From Monocercomonoides exilis (lineage: Eukaryota; Preaxostyla; Oxymonadida; Polymastigidae), in NCBI GenBank assembly GCA_001643675.2, contig LSRY02000023.1:62001-126000 (forward strand): 64,000 bases of DNA, given 5' to 3'. Below are positions 43,255 to 55,900 of the stretch, piece after piece; position 1 is the stretch's first letter, and each line of letters begins with the position of its first letter. A program made the position numbers and the translations under genes. The notes below the pieces were generated by a model. That model was not told the origin of the DNA, did not search any database, and worked only from the letters and a program-made list of their open reading frames with translations.

Positions 43255-44276
43255 TGGGTGATTATTTTTAAAATCATAAAAATTTTCGGTACGTTTATAA
43301 CTTTGAAAATTCAACATCATTTGCCAAATAATTATTTTTTGAAAGGAAATTGTTTTTCAATCGCTTCAAAAGCTAATAGTTGATGAAAAAGAAAAACAAA
43401 GATGTTTTTGATTGGAGTCATCACTTTTCTGTGTTCATTAATAATATTTCAAAAACATAATTAAGAAACCGAAATTTTTGATCCAAAAAATTTGATTACA
43501 AAAATTATCACCGATTTATTTATTAATTTTTCTTGTTTTTTTTAATTTCACATTCTTTATTATTCAATTATCAAATTTGGTTATCTTGATACTTTCGGTT
43601 GATCATATTGTTTATTTTGGTTATTTTTTATATAAATTCTTTTTGTTAAATATTTAGATGTGGGAAAATACGGACTTTCAAGCTTTTTTTGCACAAAGCA
43701 CAAAAAAATAGTTTCACTCATAACTTTGTTTCGCTTTCTCAGATTTCAAAATAAATTTGATTTTAAAATCAGAAAATAGGTATCGTTGAAATCAAAACAG
43801 AGAGTTTTGCAACATTTCACTAATGTTAAAAATAGACATATTTTTATTGTGTTTTTTTATCTCAAAAAGTCAATGAAAAGTTTTAACTTTTTCAATGAAA
43901 ATGCCCGAAGTCAAATATTTTGCCCCATATGCTCTCACATTTCGCTTCAAATTCTTGTTCAATTCTTTTTCATTTCAGAATTTAACAAAAATGAACAAAA
44001 CTTGAAACCCGGGTTTCATATGGGTGATTATTTTTGAAAAAAATTTTTTTCGAAGAAAAATTTGGTATGAAATTGTTGTTTTGAATTTTGTCAATGAACA
44101 CAGAAAAGAAATAACTTTCACAAAAATTATCTCTGTCTTTCTTTCTTATCAAACAATGTCTTTTGATTCGATAAAATGAATAAAACATTTCAACAAATGT
44201 TTTATTTTCGAATTCATATAACTTTCTTAATTATCCACACATCGAAAAAAGTTATGATTTCAAAAATAATTACCCA
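43255..44276. repeat. AT-rich dispersed repeat cluster, copy 1 (MITE-like)
   Basis: Bounded by inverted copies of TGGGTGATTATTTTT (43255 forward, 44276 reverse), extending into AAATCATAA and TTTTCG. A further forward copy of the motif lies inside at 44021. There is no coding capacity. The same motif set, with a shared 258-bp internal block in opposite orientation, occurs at 59862-61202. A miniature DNA-transposon family is likely, but weak similarity continues past the right-hand motif, so the true ends and target duplication are not resolved. Confidence 0.5.
43662..43919 (+). repeat. 258-bp dispersed repeat, copy 1
   Basis: Nearly identical in reverse complement to 60399-60656. I see one clear mismatch (a T/G difference in the T run near 43855). 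It starts GGGAAAATACGGACTTTC and ends AAGTCAAATATT. It sits inside the larger AT-rich repeat cluster and does not encode a protein. Confidence 0.9.
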
Positions 44277-44638
44277 TATATCAGAATAAAAATTCACGCA
44301 AATTCATATTTATTCTGAAAATCGTGTTTAAAACAAAAACAGTGAAAAGAGAAAAAAAATTAAAAATTAAATTGAATAAGTTCAAAACAAACAATAATAA
44401 TAATATAGGATAGTCGAATTGTGATGTTGTGGCTTTAAACGCTGGAACAAAATATTTACTGGGCAACCATCATGTCTTTGATCTGTGTGCTAAATTAAAA
44501 AAAATAATTACAATTACAATGAACATAAATTCTTCTAAAAATTTCCAATCAAAAGGTTGTTAATAATAATGAAAAAATAGTTTATTTTTTATTTTTTGTT
44601 TCAAACCTTTGTTAAGCTCGAAAAAAGATTCAGAAAGT

Positions 44639-47172
44639 GGCAAGTTCCAAGTATATGGACCATCGATAAAAAATATTTCTTTCATCGTACACGAAAGAAA
44701 ATGCTTCAATAATAAATCTAAAATTTGCTATTTCTGTCGAAAATGCTTTGTTATAATCTATCTATTTCTTATTTTGATCTATCCCATAAGTATTTACAAA
44801 CCATCTATGCTTTTTATTCTTTGATTTTTTTTAAACCTGCACATTTTATATTTTCACATGATAATTTTTGTCGTTGCAATATTTTGAGAAATACAAATAA
44901 GTAACTTTTTCACATTTTGCAATATTTTTTCGAAAGATAGTTGCACAATTGAGTTTTCTCTTTCGCACAGGTAACTTCGAGCACAAAGGAATGCTCCAAC
45001 TTCAAAAATTAGTAAAAAATTATAAATCGCAAAAAGCGCACAGTTTTGTGTTAATTGAATTATTGATTGAAATGAAAAAGGCAACATCAATATTAACATT
45101 GTATTCTTTGATGATATCGAAGCTCAGTTTTATTTTGTGGCCAAAATTTTTCACAAAATTACATCCATGAAATTGTTGAATAACTTATTTATTATTTTAA
45201 TTGCGAATACCTAAAAAATATAAAAAAAAAGAAAGAGATTTATTAACAGCTGTTTTTCTGCTGAACGCCTCTTCATTCTGCAGCTTTATCAGCTAAGCAT
45301 CAAATCTGTGCTTTATGATGTTCCCTCTTTGGAGCAGCTTCGAAATCGATGTTGTTGGATGCACCTTACAAATACTTGACACAGAGGGATGCTAAAAGGG
45401 AGGATCGATGTCTTTTGAGAAGAAAGCAGAAGTTGGACAGCTGAAGATGAGGAATGAAGGAGCAACGAACAGTATCTGCGGAAGCTCTGAATGATGCGAT
45501 GGAGAAATTAATTGGATGTGTGTTTCTGACAATAATTATAGACATTCATTGAAAGAAAAAAGTGTTTTGGCAAACAAAGAATACAAAAGAAGAAAAATGT
45601 TTATTTCAGCGAATGATCTGCGATATGGTGTGAATTTTGAATTGTTTGCGTTTGTTTGACTTTCAAAGGAAAAGGAGGGTTTTTGCATCAAAGCAATCGC
45701 AATTCGATAGATGCATTTTCTTTGACTGATTTGGTGTATTCTGACAATGAAGTATATGATGGATACAACATGTTTATACCGAGCTCTGATTTGAATGACT
45801 CTGTTGTCATTGAAAGGTTAACGTTTGATTGGACTGAATGGAAAAGTCCAAATGCTTTCTTTGGGGCAGACGAAGAAAACGAGGGGTCAATTGATTTGGT
45901 GCCATTTATTGTGTTTAAAAAGTCAGAGCGGATATTTGTGTCTGGAGAGAAAGGGAAGAACGAGAAGGACTGCGAGAGAATGGAAGATACGTGATAGACA
46001 CTTAGTGAAGCTGCACAGCATCTGAACAAAAAATCACCTAAAGAAGTGTTTGTGATGGGAAAAGTCATTGTTTCAGTTGAAACAATCATTCATTCTGTGA
46101 CAGTTCAGGCTGTTGGAAACACACAGACTGAGGTTTTATTTGCTCGGAAATCACAAAATCAAATGAAAAATCGAATTTTGTTGTTGACTCTTCACTGGAA
46201 GGCCAGTTTTTGAAGATAAACATCATCTTTGGACAGTGTTTTGCTTAATCGCATCGCTCTTTCAAGGCGTGAGAAGAGGAAATATAATGCTGAGTGACTG
46301 CGCAATCACGTAAAAAAAGCCGGTTCATTTGGCAAACACCATTATTTGTGTTGAGAGTCATTGTTTGTGTTTGAGCAATGTTTCGTTCTCGGCCATCCGC
46401 TTGAATGCATCAAGACAGCAGCTATCAGAAGTTGTATTTGGAACAAAGTTATCTGATCAGCCTTCATTTATTCCAAAAGTTGACCATTCATTCATCGAGG
46501 CTTTCTCAGACAGTTCTGTAATGTGGCCGGATGCAAACTTCAAAAAAATCATCACTTCTTATTTTGAAAAAAATTCACTTCAATCTGCCTATATCATCAT
46601 CACACAGTAGTACTTTCTTTTTCAGCCAGAAGAATCGGAATATAACAAGAAAGCATACGAAGCATCTGTGACTTGAACACTTTATTTTCCAGGATTTCTT
46701 AAGTCAAATATTGCAATGCATTCAGTTCAAAATTACCGGTCAACTGTGCAGATATTTCGTTAAACAAGTTTTCTAAAGAAAGCTTTTATATAATGCAATT
46801 AGTGTACTCATTTTTGGCTTCGAAATTTATCAAATTGATTAAAAACATAGAGTTATTGTATAATATTAACAGTTACATTCAAAATTGATGAAGCGACAGT
46901 TAGTGAAACAGCATTAAGCATATAATAATAAACCTATATGATTTTATTCGTGAGTATGAGAAGATAAAGCTCCAAACATTAAATAATGAGACAAAACAAA
47001 ATCAAGAAAGTTTGAAAATTTTTATGGGATAGATAAAAATAAGAAATAGATAGATTATAACAAAGCATTTTCGACAGAAATAGCAAATTTTAGATTTATT
47101 ATTGAAGCATTTTCTTTCGTATACGATGAAAGAAATATTTTTTATCGATGGTCCATATACTTGGAACTTGCC
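44639..47172. mobile_element. 2.53-kb DNA transposon with long terminal inverted repeats carrying a receptor-like gene fragment
   Basis: The ends 44639-44789 and 47023-47172 are inverted repeats of about 150 bp that differ at only a few bases, starting GGCAAGTTCC. Immediately outside them both flanks carry the 8-bp direct repeat CAGAAAGT (44631-44638 and 47173-47180), which is the expected target-site duplication. No transposase is visible inside, so it is non-autonomous. It contains a decayed fragment resembling the giant beta-helix family at 45620-46610 and other broken coding-like sequence near 45240-45520. An 8-bp duplication fits Merlin, hAT or P-type elements. The terminal GG resembles the Merlin element at 48279, but the repeats themselves do not match it. 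Confidence 0.85.
45620..46610 (+). pseudogene. Decayed fragment resembling the beta-helix receptor family
   Basis: 45656-46185 reads DGYNMFIPSSDL, FDWTEWKSPNAFFGADEE, DLVPFIVFKKSERIFVSG and CERMEDT, then two adjacent stops (TGA TAG near 45991), and goes on in the same frame as TLSEAAQHLN and VFVMGKVIVSVETI. This matches the order of a cassette hinge in the giant proteins: a short acidic beta-helix end, a DL-rich strand, an I-x-V-S-G segment, a Cys motif, then a charged linker. A second piece at 46329-46610 (including SHCLCLSNVSFSAIRL) resembles the next beta strand set. Disruptions include at least two stops and one frame change. No transmembrane or kinase part is present. Confidence 0.6.
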
Positions 47173-47180
47173 CAGAAAGT

Positions 47181-48270
47181 TTCAAAAAAAAAATGGGTTG
47201 AAATTAAATTATAACGTCAAGATTATATATGCACACTAAAGAGATTTTCTAAACTCAAAATTCTCAAAAAAACAATTTCATGATAATAAAAAAATGGCTT
47301 CGGATGTGGAAAATATCACAATACCTTCTTATCAATGTTTCTAACAATAATAATCAAAAAAATAAAAATTCAGATAATTTTTATTTTGGATTGGGAATTA
47401 TTTTAATGAATTAGTTCAGAAAAAACATGAAGCTAACTTTGGGTTTTGTTGAGAACTTGAAGAGTTTCGGTTGGCATTGGAATCAGACTTAAAAATGAAA
47501 ACAATGGACACAAGTTAATCTTTACGAAAAGTCGAAAATGTTGAACATCTGGGTCTTATAAAATCGAACCTAATTTGATCATTTTTTGAAAAAAATCCAT
47601 CAATTTTCTCTTCAATGCACTAACACTAATATCAAAAAGGTTTGAATATTTCGAATTAAAAAGCGCAAAAGTCTGACGGATTTGTTGAATAAATATTTTC
47701 TAACAAGGTTCAATTTTATTTGTCCAAGTTATTTTTCAGTTGCCATTTTTCAAAATGATTTAACCATATAATTGATAGAGTTGCATATGTGCAATGATCT
47801 TCTTCACTCACCAGACCTTTATTTCAAACGGATATTGTCACTAAATGAGGTGCAAAACTCGATAAAAACATTTCCAAATCAGACAACAAAACAAAAATTA
47901 TATGAGGGAAATTGAAACGAATTTTTCGGTTTAAAAAAAAATCAAATTTCATGAACAAAAATAAAACAAAATCTTCCACAAAAATCGACAAATTGTTTTT
48001 AATTTCGGTTCTCACATTTGATAAATAATCAAATTCTTAGGGAAAATATTCAAATACAATTAAACAAAAGTGGTGAATTGATACAAGTGTATTTTGCCTA
48101 GTGAAAATGATGTATAAATTATTATTTCATATTTGAAACGCAACGAGAAATTTTATTTTCAAAAAAAGGCACTGATCCAGGGGAAAAAAAAATGATTTCA
48201 CAAATCATCTGAGTGTTATAATTTGTTGATCCATATTTTCAACTTAACATCTCAAAAGGTTTTCTTGTAA
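47181..48270. other. AT-rich spacer between two transposons
   Basis: Very AT-rich with no open frame of interest on either strand and no recognisable RNA. It lies between the target duplications of the two elements. Confidence 0.6.
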
Positions 48271-48278
48271 CTTTTCGT

Positions 48279-49659
48279 GGTATAAGGGTATTATATGGGA
48301 GTTTTCAAAAGAGCGTAAAACTTCATTTAAACATCTTGTTAACTATTATTATGATAAAAAATATCAATGACAGTTGTCGGAAACTCGTTTTCAGATATAT
48401 CAGTAATTGTTGAAAAAAGGTCGTTTACACATAATAATGGGTTATCAAATTTTTATTTTTTTAAATGGCTGAGCACATTTTTGATATCACAAAAACGAAT
48501 GAGCTTGACGATCTATTCCACGATGAAGATGCAACATGGAGGTGGTTTTTCATGAACATTTTAGGTGGGAGAACAATGCAGTGTCATAAGTGCAGAAGAT
48601 TCATGAAAGTTCAAAAGGGGGAGAAGTTCTATAAATATTGGTACTGTTCCAAATGTGGTAAAAAAAAATCAGTTTTCGATGGAACAGTCTTTTCACAAAA
48701 TAAAATTGGATTAGGGAAAACAATGAGGATTCTTTTGTGGTATTGGGAGGGAATCTCCATAAAGCATATTTCAAGATTTATCGGAATTGACAGAAAGACA
48801 ATTGGATTTTGGGGGAGTGTGGTAAGAGTTGTGGGCATGAATATGTGGAATGAGAGCCAAGTCCAAATAGGAGGTGAGGGAAAGACAGTTGAGATTGATG
48901 AGGCTGTCTGGAGAAGGAGAAAATTCAAGAGAGGAAGGAGAAAAGAACAGATTTGGATTTTTGGTGGGGTGGAGAGATTGGAAGGTGGAGGAGCTGGTCC
49001 AAGATTCGTGATGATTGTGCCCAATTGTCGGTAAGAGACTTTACTGCCAATCATTCTGGAAAGAATACGCCCGGGAACTACTATCATGTCTGACGAGTGG
49101 AAGGCCTATTCCACTTTGAATCTTCACAATTACGTGCACAAAACGGTATGTCACAAACGACATTTTGTGGATCCCGAAAGTGGAGCCTGCACCAATACCA
49201 TTGAGGGATTATGGGGCACTCTCAGAAAATTTTTCCCCAAAATGGAGTAAGGAAATCACTAATTCCCGATCATTTAGCTATGCAAATGGTGAAATCATCG
49301 AAAGATTATGAATTTTCTGATATTTTGATGCACATTTCGAATTATAAACCTGTGGAACCCCATGCGCCTGAACGAGAACCTGACACAGAAGACGAAGACA
49401 CTGATATTCCTGGCATTGATGATATTTTTCATGAAGAATCGAATGACGAAGAATCGTCAGGATTAGCTTCAGAGGATGAAAAAACCTCTGACGATAAACC
49501 TTAATTTTTCACATATTTCTTTTTTTTATTCTTTTTATTTTTTTCGAAAAAACATTTCCGACGCTCAACAATGCACAACACTATCATGAATAATGTCATT
49601 GATTCATAAAAAAGTTGTTTAAACCGAAAATGAAAACTCCCATATCATACCCATATACC
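48279..49659 (+). mobile_element. Merlin-type (IS1016/ISXO2-like) DNA transposon, 1381 bp, complete ends
   Basis: Terminal inverted repeats of 28 bp at 48279-48306 and 49632-49659 match at 26 of 28 positions. Both read inward from GGTATA to GGGAGTTTTC. The flanks carry a perfect 8-bp duplication CTTTTCGT at 48271-48278 and 49660-49667, the size typical of Merlin. A single plus-strand transposase gene of the matching family lies inside, but it is interrupted. This copy is therefore well preserved structurally but probably cannot move itself. Confidence 0.93.
48465..49504 (+). pseudogene. Merlin transposase, interrupted by a nonsense codon and a frameshift
   Basis: Starts at the ATG at 48465. 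A zinc ribbon (CHKC and CSKC) is followed by a helix-turn-helix-like segment (ISIKHISRFIGIDRKTIG). The DDE-type catalytic domain follows: first acidic site in VEIDEAVWRRRKF, second in IMSDEWKAY, third in NTIEGLW, with the family landmark FVDPESGACTN between the last two. A TAA at 49032-49034 interrupts the frame between MIVPNCR and ETLLPIILERIRPG, and sequence on both sides is in the same frame, so this is a simple nonsense change. A second break near 49240-49250 shifts to the frame that holds VRKSLIPDHLAMQMV and a Glu/Asp-rich tail ending at 49504. It would bind the element ends and catalyse cut-and-paste transposition if intact. Confidence 0.9.
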
Positions 49660-49667
49660 CTTTTCGT

Positions 49668-49975
49668 AACTGCGAGCTTTTTAAAAATATCAGTCAGGAA
49701 AAAAAAAATTGATGTTATTATAATAAAAAAAAGAGTTAAATGATATCTCTGTAATGTCATAGTGTATTAATAATTGGTGTTAATGTAAAACAAAATAAAA
49801 AGCAGATGTATAAATGCATTTCTTTGTTAAAGAAATGAAAATATATACAAAATAGAAAAAGAGTTTTCTTAGTCAGTTAATCCTTTACAGTTCAACATTT
49901 GTAATTGAATTTCTTATTTTTCTTCATTTTTACGAATTTATTCGCTATCCTATTTCAGTTAATTGAAAATGAATT
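49668..49975. other. 3' flank of the third giant gene
   Basis: 308 bp of AT-rich sequence between the Merlin insertion and the stop of the giant gene. No gene is seen. Confidence 0.7.
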
Positions 49976-52900
49976 TCATTGTGTATTCAAAAGAACATTC
50001 TGACATTTACTTGAGATTTGCAGTTCGTCTTTGTCAATTCTCGCTTTTTCATTTATTGTTTGTATGAAATAAAAGGATTTCGAGAGGTTTTCTCTATTTT
50101 CATCCTCTTTCTCCAAAGATTCATTCAATATTATTGCGTCAGACACAGTGAGAGTAAAAGCTTCTGAAATTCTCTGAGCCAATTCTCTCTTTAAGGCATT
50201 CAGAGATGGTCGGGATGTATCCTGCGCTGAAAAGCATCCTTTCACAACATCGTGAAATATTGATGTTCCAATAACGCACAAGCTTGGCCTCTCTCCAGTC
50301 ACAATCTTCTGTCCAGCAACATCTGCCTCAAACTCTCTAAACGGCACCTCCAGCGTCAGACACTCCCACAACATCATCCCAATCGAAAAAACAACCGACT
50401 CCTTTGTTGCTCCCATCTTCTTGTTCATCTGCAACTCAGGTGCCTTCCATCTCAAGCTTTCTAATTTGTTGTCCTCATCATCCTCAAACGCCGACGAAGG
50501 TGGTGGTGAACCCGTGAACCTCTCACCCACAACAGAAATCGAAGACGAAGAAGAAACAATAGTTGCTGAAGAAATTGACGATGAATCTGAATCATCAGAT
50601 GAAAAGTCTGAGTGGAGAGCAATGCAGATCACCATGTGTTCAGAGAACAACACAATATGCGGACTGAGATTGACAAGAGAAGAAAGAGTATTTTCCATTT
50701 CATCAAACGAGTGAAGTGCCCCATTTACAGTCCATAGCAGGATCTGAGCAGCTGTCTGCTCTCTTTGCTGAAGAGTGCCAATAGCCATTTCTTTCTTCTC
50801 GTTTCTTCCATGCAGCAGCATGAACAGCGAATCCCTCAGATCCACAATCAGCTTCTCGTATGGGCATGAACAGGCCATCGCATCCACCAGATTCGACATC
50901 GACGAGGTGGTGGGGCACAGACTCTCCGATCGAACAAATGTTGTGTCTGTGTCTGAAGTGTCTGTCGTGGAAGTGGATGAAATGGATGGTGATGGTGATC
51001 TCTTTCTTGTCTCTTCTTCCTCAATTTCCTTTTCCTCAACCTTTTCCAGTGCCCATTCTGGGATCTTGTCTGAATCTTTCCCCAGAATGTATTCTGTTGA
51101 TCCACTCTCACTCAACAAATACTCTTCAGACTCCGAATGTGCCATCTTCTTTCCACACATCCTCCTCTTTGCATTCTCCTCGTTCTTCTTCTCTGCCTCT
51201 CTCTCTGCCCTTCTCCATTGCTCCTCTGGCGACATCTCCATCGTCATCATCTCAATCAGCTTCGGATCCTTTTTCACTGTGTCTTCCACAATTATCTCCA
51301 ATTCTTTTGTTCTTCTCTTTTGCTTTCTCCATCGAACAACAAATATTATAAATCCAATCAAAGCAATTACAAACAGCACTGCAAATATCAAAATCACAAC
51401 CAATGCCCATGAAAATTTTCCTTTTTTGTTTCCTTCAGCAATCCTTTCATCTCCTTTTGGTTCAGGTTCAGTTCTGTTTCTCAGAATGAATGAATTTGTT
51501 GAAGATGGAGAATTTGAATTCCCAAATAAAATACAAGCACTCACTTCTATTTCATTTCCACAATTACTGATGAGATCTTTTCCCATACTTCCTTCAATTT
51601 CTCTTTCTGATAAAAACCCATTTTCATCAAATTCATGTTTTTCAATCTCTTTCTCTTCTCCTTTCCTCTTCACAACTGAGAATGATAGATTGCATGGAAT
51701 AAGAAGCAATCCTTTGAATTTCAGTTTCAATCTATCTGTCTCTTTTTTTGCTTCCACACTCTCCAACACTGGAATGAAGAATGATGAATCTCTCTCAGAA
51801 GCAATCCCTTCAAAACTGCACCCATCGTTCAACATCCAAAGTGATGCATTATCTTTCCAACCATCTCCTCCTTTCAAACTCATCACATTCAATGTTCCTG
51901 AATCAGAACAGATCACATTCCTTCTCAGCGATGGATATCCATCAATGGATGGATTGTTATTCAAAAACTCTCCTTTCTCAATAATCACATTTCCTCCACT
52001 CATTGTAATTCCACCTCCAGCTGAATTCGAGATTGTTGTGTCTTTCATCATCACAGAGCTATTCGCTTCATCGACAAGAGATCCATGCCATCTGCATATC
52101 TCTTCTTCTTCTTTATTCAGATATCGTTTGTTTCTTTCTTTTGAACTTCCATCAAACACGCAGATGTCCATTTTCACATCTGAACAATTCTCCAATTTCA
52201 TCAATTTTCCCTTTGTCGTTTTTGAATTTGTGTTGTTCAATGTGCAATTTGTTAATTGCATCGTCTTTTTCATTGATAGGCACGATATCAATAATTCATC
52301 ATTTCCTTCAACTGTAATATTTTCAACAAATAATCTATCCACATTCAACTGTCCACATTCAATAATTTCAATAAGTGAATGAGAAATTGTTAAATTGCAA
52401 ATTGATAATAAATAAATCACTGATAGAAGTTGAGAAGAAAGATACAATGCAGATTCATGAAGAATGAGATTTGACATTGTGCATCCATCAAGTTGTAATT
52501 CTCCTTTTTCCATATTAATGATGTGAAATGGAATGCTTGCAAAAGCAGGATTTCCTTCTTCATTAGATTGTTTTGTTGTGAATGAACAATTCATAATTTC
52601 TAGAATCCCTCCTTCTGGTGATATCAGTGATTCATGTGAAGAGATGAAATCTGAATCGAACACAAAACTCACTCTCACCAATGAGACTGTTCCAGCTGTT
52701 GTCACCAATGCCTCTCTTGTGCTTTCAATTTCAGATTTCACTTCAACTTTGCATATAACTCTGCTCTTCGAACTCACTCTCATCTCATTCAGTTCTATTT
52801 CTCCACCAATCTCGCTTTCTTCAACAATAATCATCACACTCATGAAATCTGAAGTCAGATGCATCAGCCCATGATCAATTGAATAACATGGAAGTGTGTT

Positions 52901-55900
52901 TGTTCCACACTGTTTTTCGTTTGATCCATTCACACTGCTCACAATAATTGTGTCACTCTGATGGATCGTCACAAACTCAATCAGATCCGTATCGATTGGA
53001 TAATCACTTTCATCTCTTCCATATATTGCATTAATTCGCGAATAATGATTCTCTCGAAGATCAAACCGAAATTGGATTTCATTGATTTGAGAAGAAATGT
53101 TGAAGCATTCAATGAAAATGTCATTCCCCACTTTTGCCGTGTTTGCGCTGAATTTCATTCCCACAAATGTGAAATTCAAAACCCCTGTTTCCTTTGTTGC
53201 CAAATACACTCCTCCTCCTTTCCCTGAATTAATACTGCTGCTGCAATGGCTGATTGTTGAGTCAATCATCTTCATTGATCCTGAAGCACCCAATGTGAAG
53301 AATACCGCCCCTCCTTTTTCACTTTCTTCTGCTTTATCTCCTGTGATGTAACTCTCCTTTACAGCTAAATCTATCTTTTTCTCACTCTTTGACTCCAAAA
53401 TGCTTGCTCCATTATCACTTCTCTTCACTCCTGAAATTGATGAATTGTCAATGTTAAGACTCATTTCTTCACCTCCTTCATTTATCTTTGTTGTTAATTC
53501 AGGTCCTTTGATCAGAAGAAGACATCCTCTGCTTTCATTTAATGATTCCATTCGAACATTCAAGAAATGGCAAGTAATTCCAGCATTGTTAATAACAAAA
53601 ATGCTATTACCAACATTGCATGATTCAATCGACAAATCATTCACTTCCACACTTCCTCCAATCGCATCCACAAACACGCAATCAAATCCATTGTTCATTC
53701 CTGCTTCTGAATGGAATGAACATTTGCGTATCGCCAAATCTCCTCCTTTGTTTGAAATAATCGTTTTGGCTGAGTTGTCAAATCCAGATGACAGTTGCAG
53801 TTGGATATTCGTCAATTCAAGATGATCATCATTTTCCATGAAATATTCCAGTTGACTTCCAATTGACTTTTCAAAATTCAATATTGCTTTCGTATTCTCT
53901 TCTCCCATAAATGATGCTTTTTTGATTTGATAATTGGACAGGTCATATGAATCTCGAATGAAAGTTGATCCTTCAATCTGAATTGTTTTATTTCCTATCC
54001 CCTTTTCCATGTTTTCCATCCCTTTCCACATTGTGAAACATGGCTCTTCTTCACTTCCACAACGTGCAGCATCATATCCTTCAGATGAGATAAAAATCTC
54101 AAAAGAGCTGTATGGAATCAAAAACATGAACAAATCCTTTTCATCATGAAAATCATCACTTCCAACAAACAAATTTCCATCATTTGTCATTGAGGAATAA
54201 TCAAACTTGAATGAGTCATTTGTCACAGAACTGTTCAAATCCTTTCCCAAAATGAACACATTCTTTCCAATGGTTGCATTGTTGTTCTCAAAAGTTATTC
54301 CAATATCAAAAAGAAATGGCTTCTCATTCAAACAATTTTGACAATCCAAATACAAGAATCCTCCTTTTCCATTGATTTCTGAAAGTGAACAAGATGATGC
54401 ATTTGTTGATTTGATTACTAAATCTTCGTCATTTTTTAATGTCACTCTTGCAAGACCTCCTTCACCGCTTCCAGTATTCGTAATGTTTGAAAAGTTGTTG
54501 TTTTCGAACAAAACAGAAGAAGATATCATCAATGGAGACTTGGCAAATGAACAATCTGCAAAACTGCATTCCTTCAATGTGCAACTTCCAGTGGTTGTGG
54601 TTATCAACGAATATTGAATAATATCCATTGATGATTGGATCTCAAATGAACAGTTTTTGAGTTGAAGAACTCCACTCGATGAGATCAACTTATTCATATT
54701 TGATATAAACTGACTTGGAATCTGCAGCTTCAAAGATAACAAGATGAGCGAGGAAGTCGATGAAATAACAGAAGACGATTCAGAATTCCCTTTGATTGTC
54801 CCTTCAAAATGAATAGGCCTGTGTTTAATTTCATCTCCTTCATTCACACACCCATCAATCACAAGTGCATCTGAAAATGAATAAATATCTTCAATTGTCC
54901 CTTCATCCCTCACTTTCACTTTCCTTTCTCCTTCTGTTCCATTTCTGTCAATGTGGTCAATTCCACTTTTCATTGATTGGCATGGGAATACTTCACTTCC
55001 ACATCCCAATGTGTCATGCCCATCTGTCGACACAGACACAATCACCCACTTCAAAGAAACAAGAAATATTCGAAGATCCATTTCCCCATAAATCCCATCT
55101 TCTCCAACAAATGCATTCCCATCATCCTTGTATCCTGAGCAATCAAATGCAAAACGCTCTGTATTCACACTGTTCACAAGATTCCCGCACTTCACAAACA
55201 TGTTCTTCCCAACAGTTGCTGAGCATCCAGAAAATTTTATCGATGAAAGCTGAAATTCTCCTTCATGTGAACTGCAATTCAAATATATTCCTCCTCCTTT
55301 TCCTCCCTCACTCATATTCTCGCAAATGCATCCAGTTAATGAACTGTTTTCAAGTGCAACATATCCTCCTTCACTCAACACTATCTTCAGTGCTCCACCT
55401 TCTTTGCTCTTCTCCGATACTGCCCCTTCAATTGTACTTCCATTCATTACCAATCCAACTCCAACACTCTCTCCAAACACGGCTGCCTTTCCATCAACTG
55501 TTGTTGTGCTATCAATCTCCAATCTTTGCAGTGTACAATTTAAAAGTTTCACCTTGTATTCATGATCGTTCATATTTGCTGATGAAAGTGAAAGTGAAAA
55601 CAATGAAACTGTTGATTTCACATCTGAAATTCTTACAGTGTCCAGCTCAACCATCTTCCCTGTTGATTTGATCAAGAAAAATCCTATCGTGTTTTGTTTC
55701 CCTCCAATCACACTCATTGCGCAGTTCTTCATGTGCAGCTCGCCATTTTGAGTGCTTGATTCGATCACTGTTGAGATTGTTCTACTAAAACTCGATGGAA
55801 CAACAATCCCAATGAACTCCATTTCTGTCAGAGATGTAGATTTCAGAACACATTCTCCTTCAGAGCCACTAATATCACTTTGGCATTCAATCTCCACAAT

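Noticed and set aside
43786-44037. Small open frame shared with 60532-60167 as a conserved short protein
   Set aside because: The sharing is explained by the 258-bp DNA repeat. The frames diverge as soon as the repeat ends, and composition is AT-driven.
49032-49034. In-frame TAA in the transposase as a sign of the alternative code (TAA/TAG for glutamine) known in the oxymonad Streblomastix
   Set aside because: The three giant genes plus GRP94 and the exonuclease span over 10,000 codons without any in-frame TAA or TAG. TAA also ends CYB5D1 and the left core gene at homologous positions. The code looks standard, so this is a nonsense mutation in a decaying transposon.
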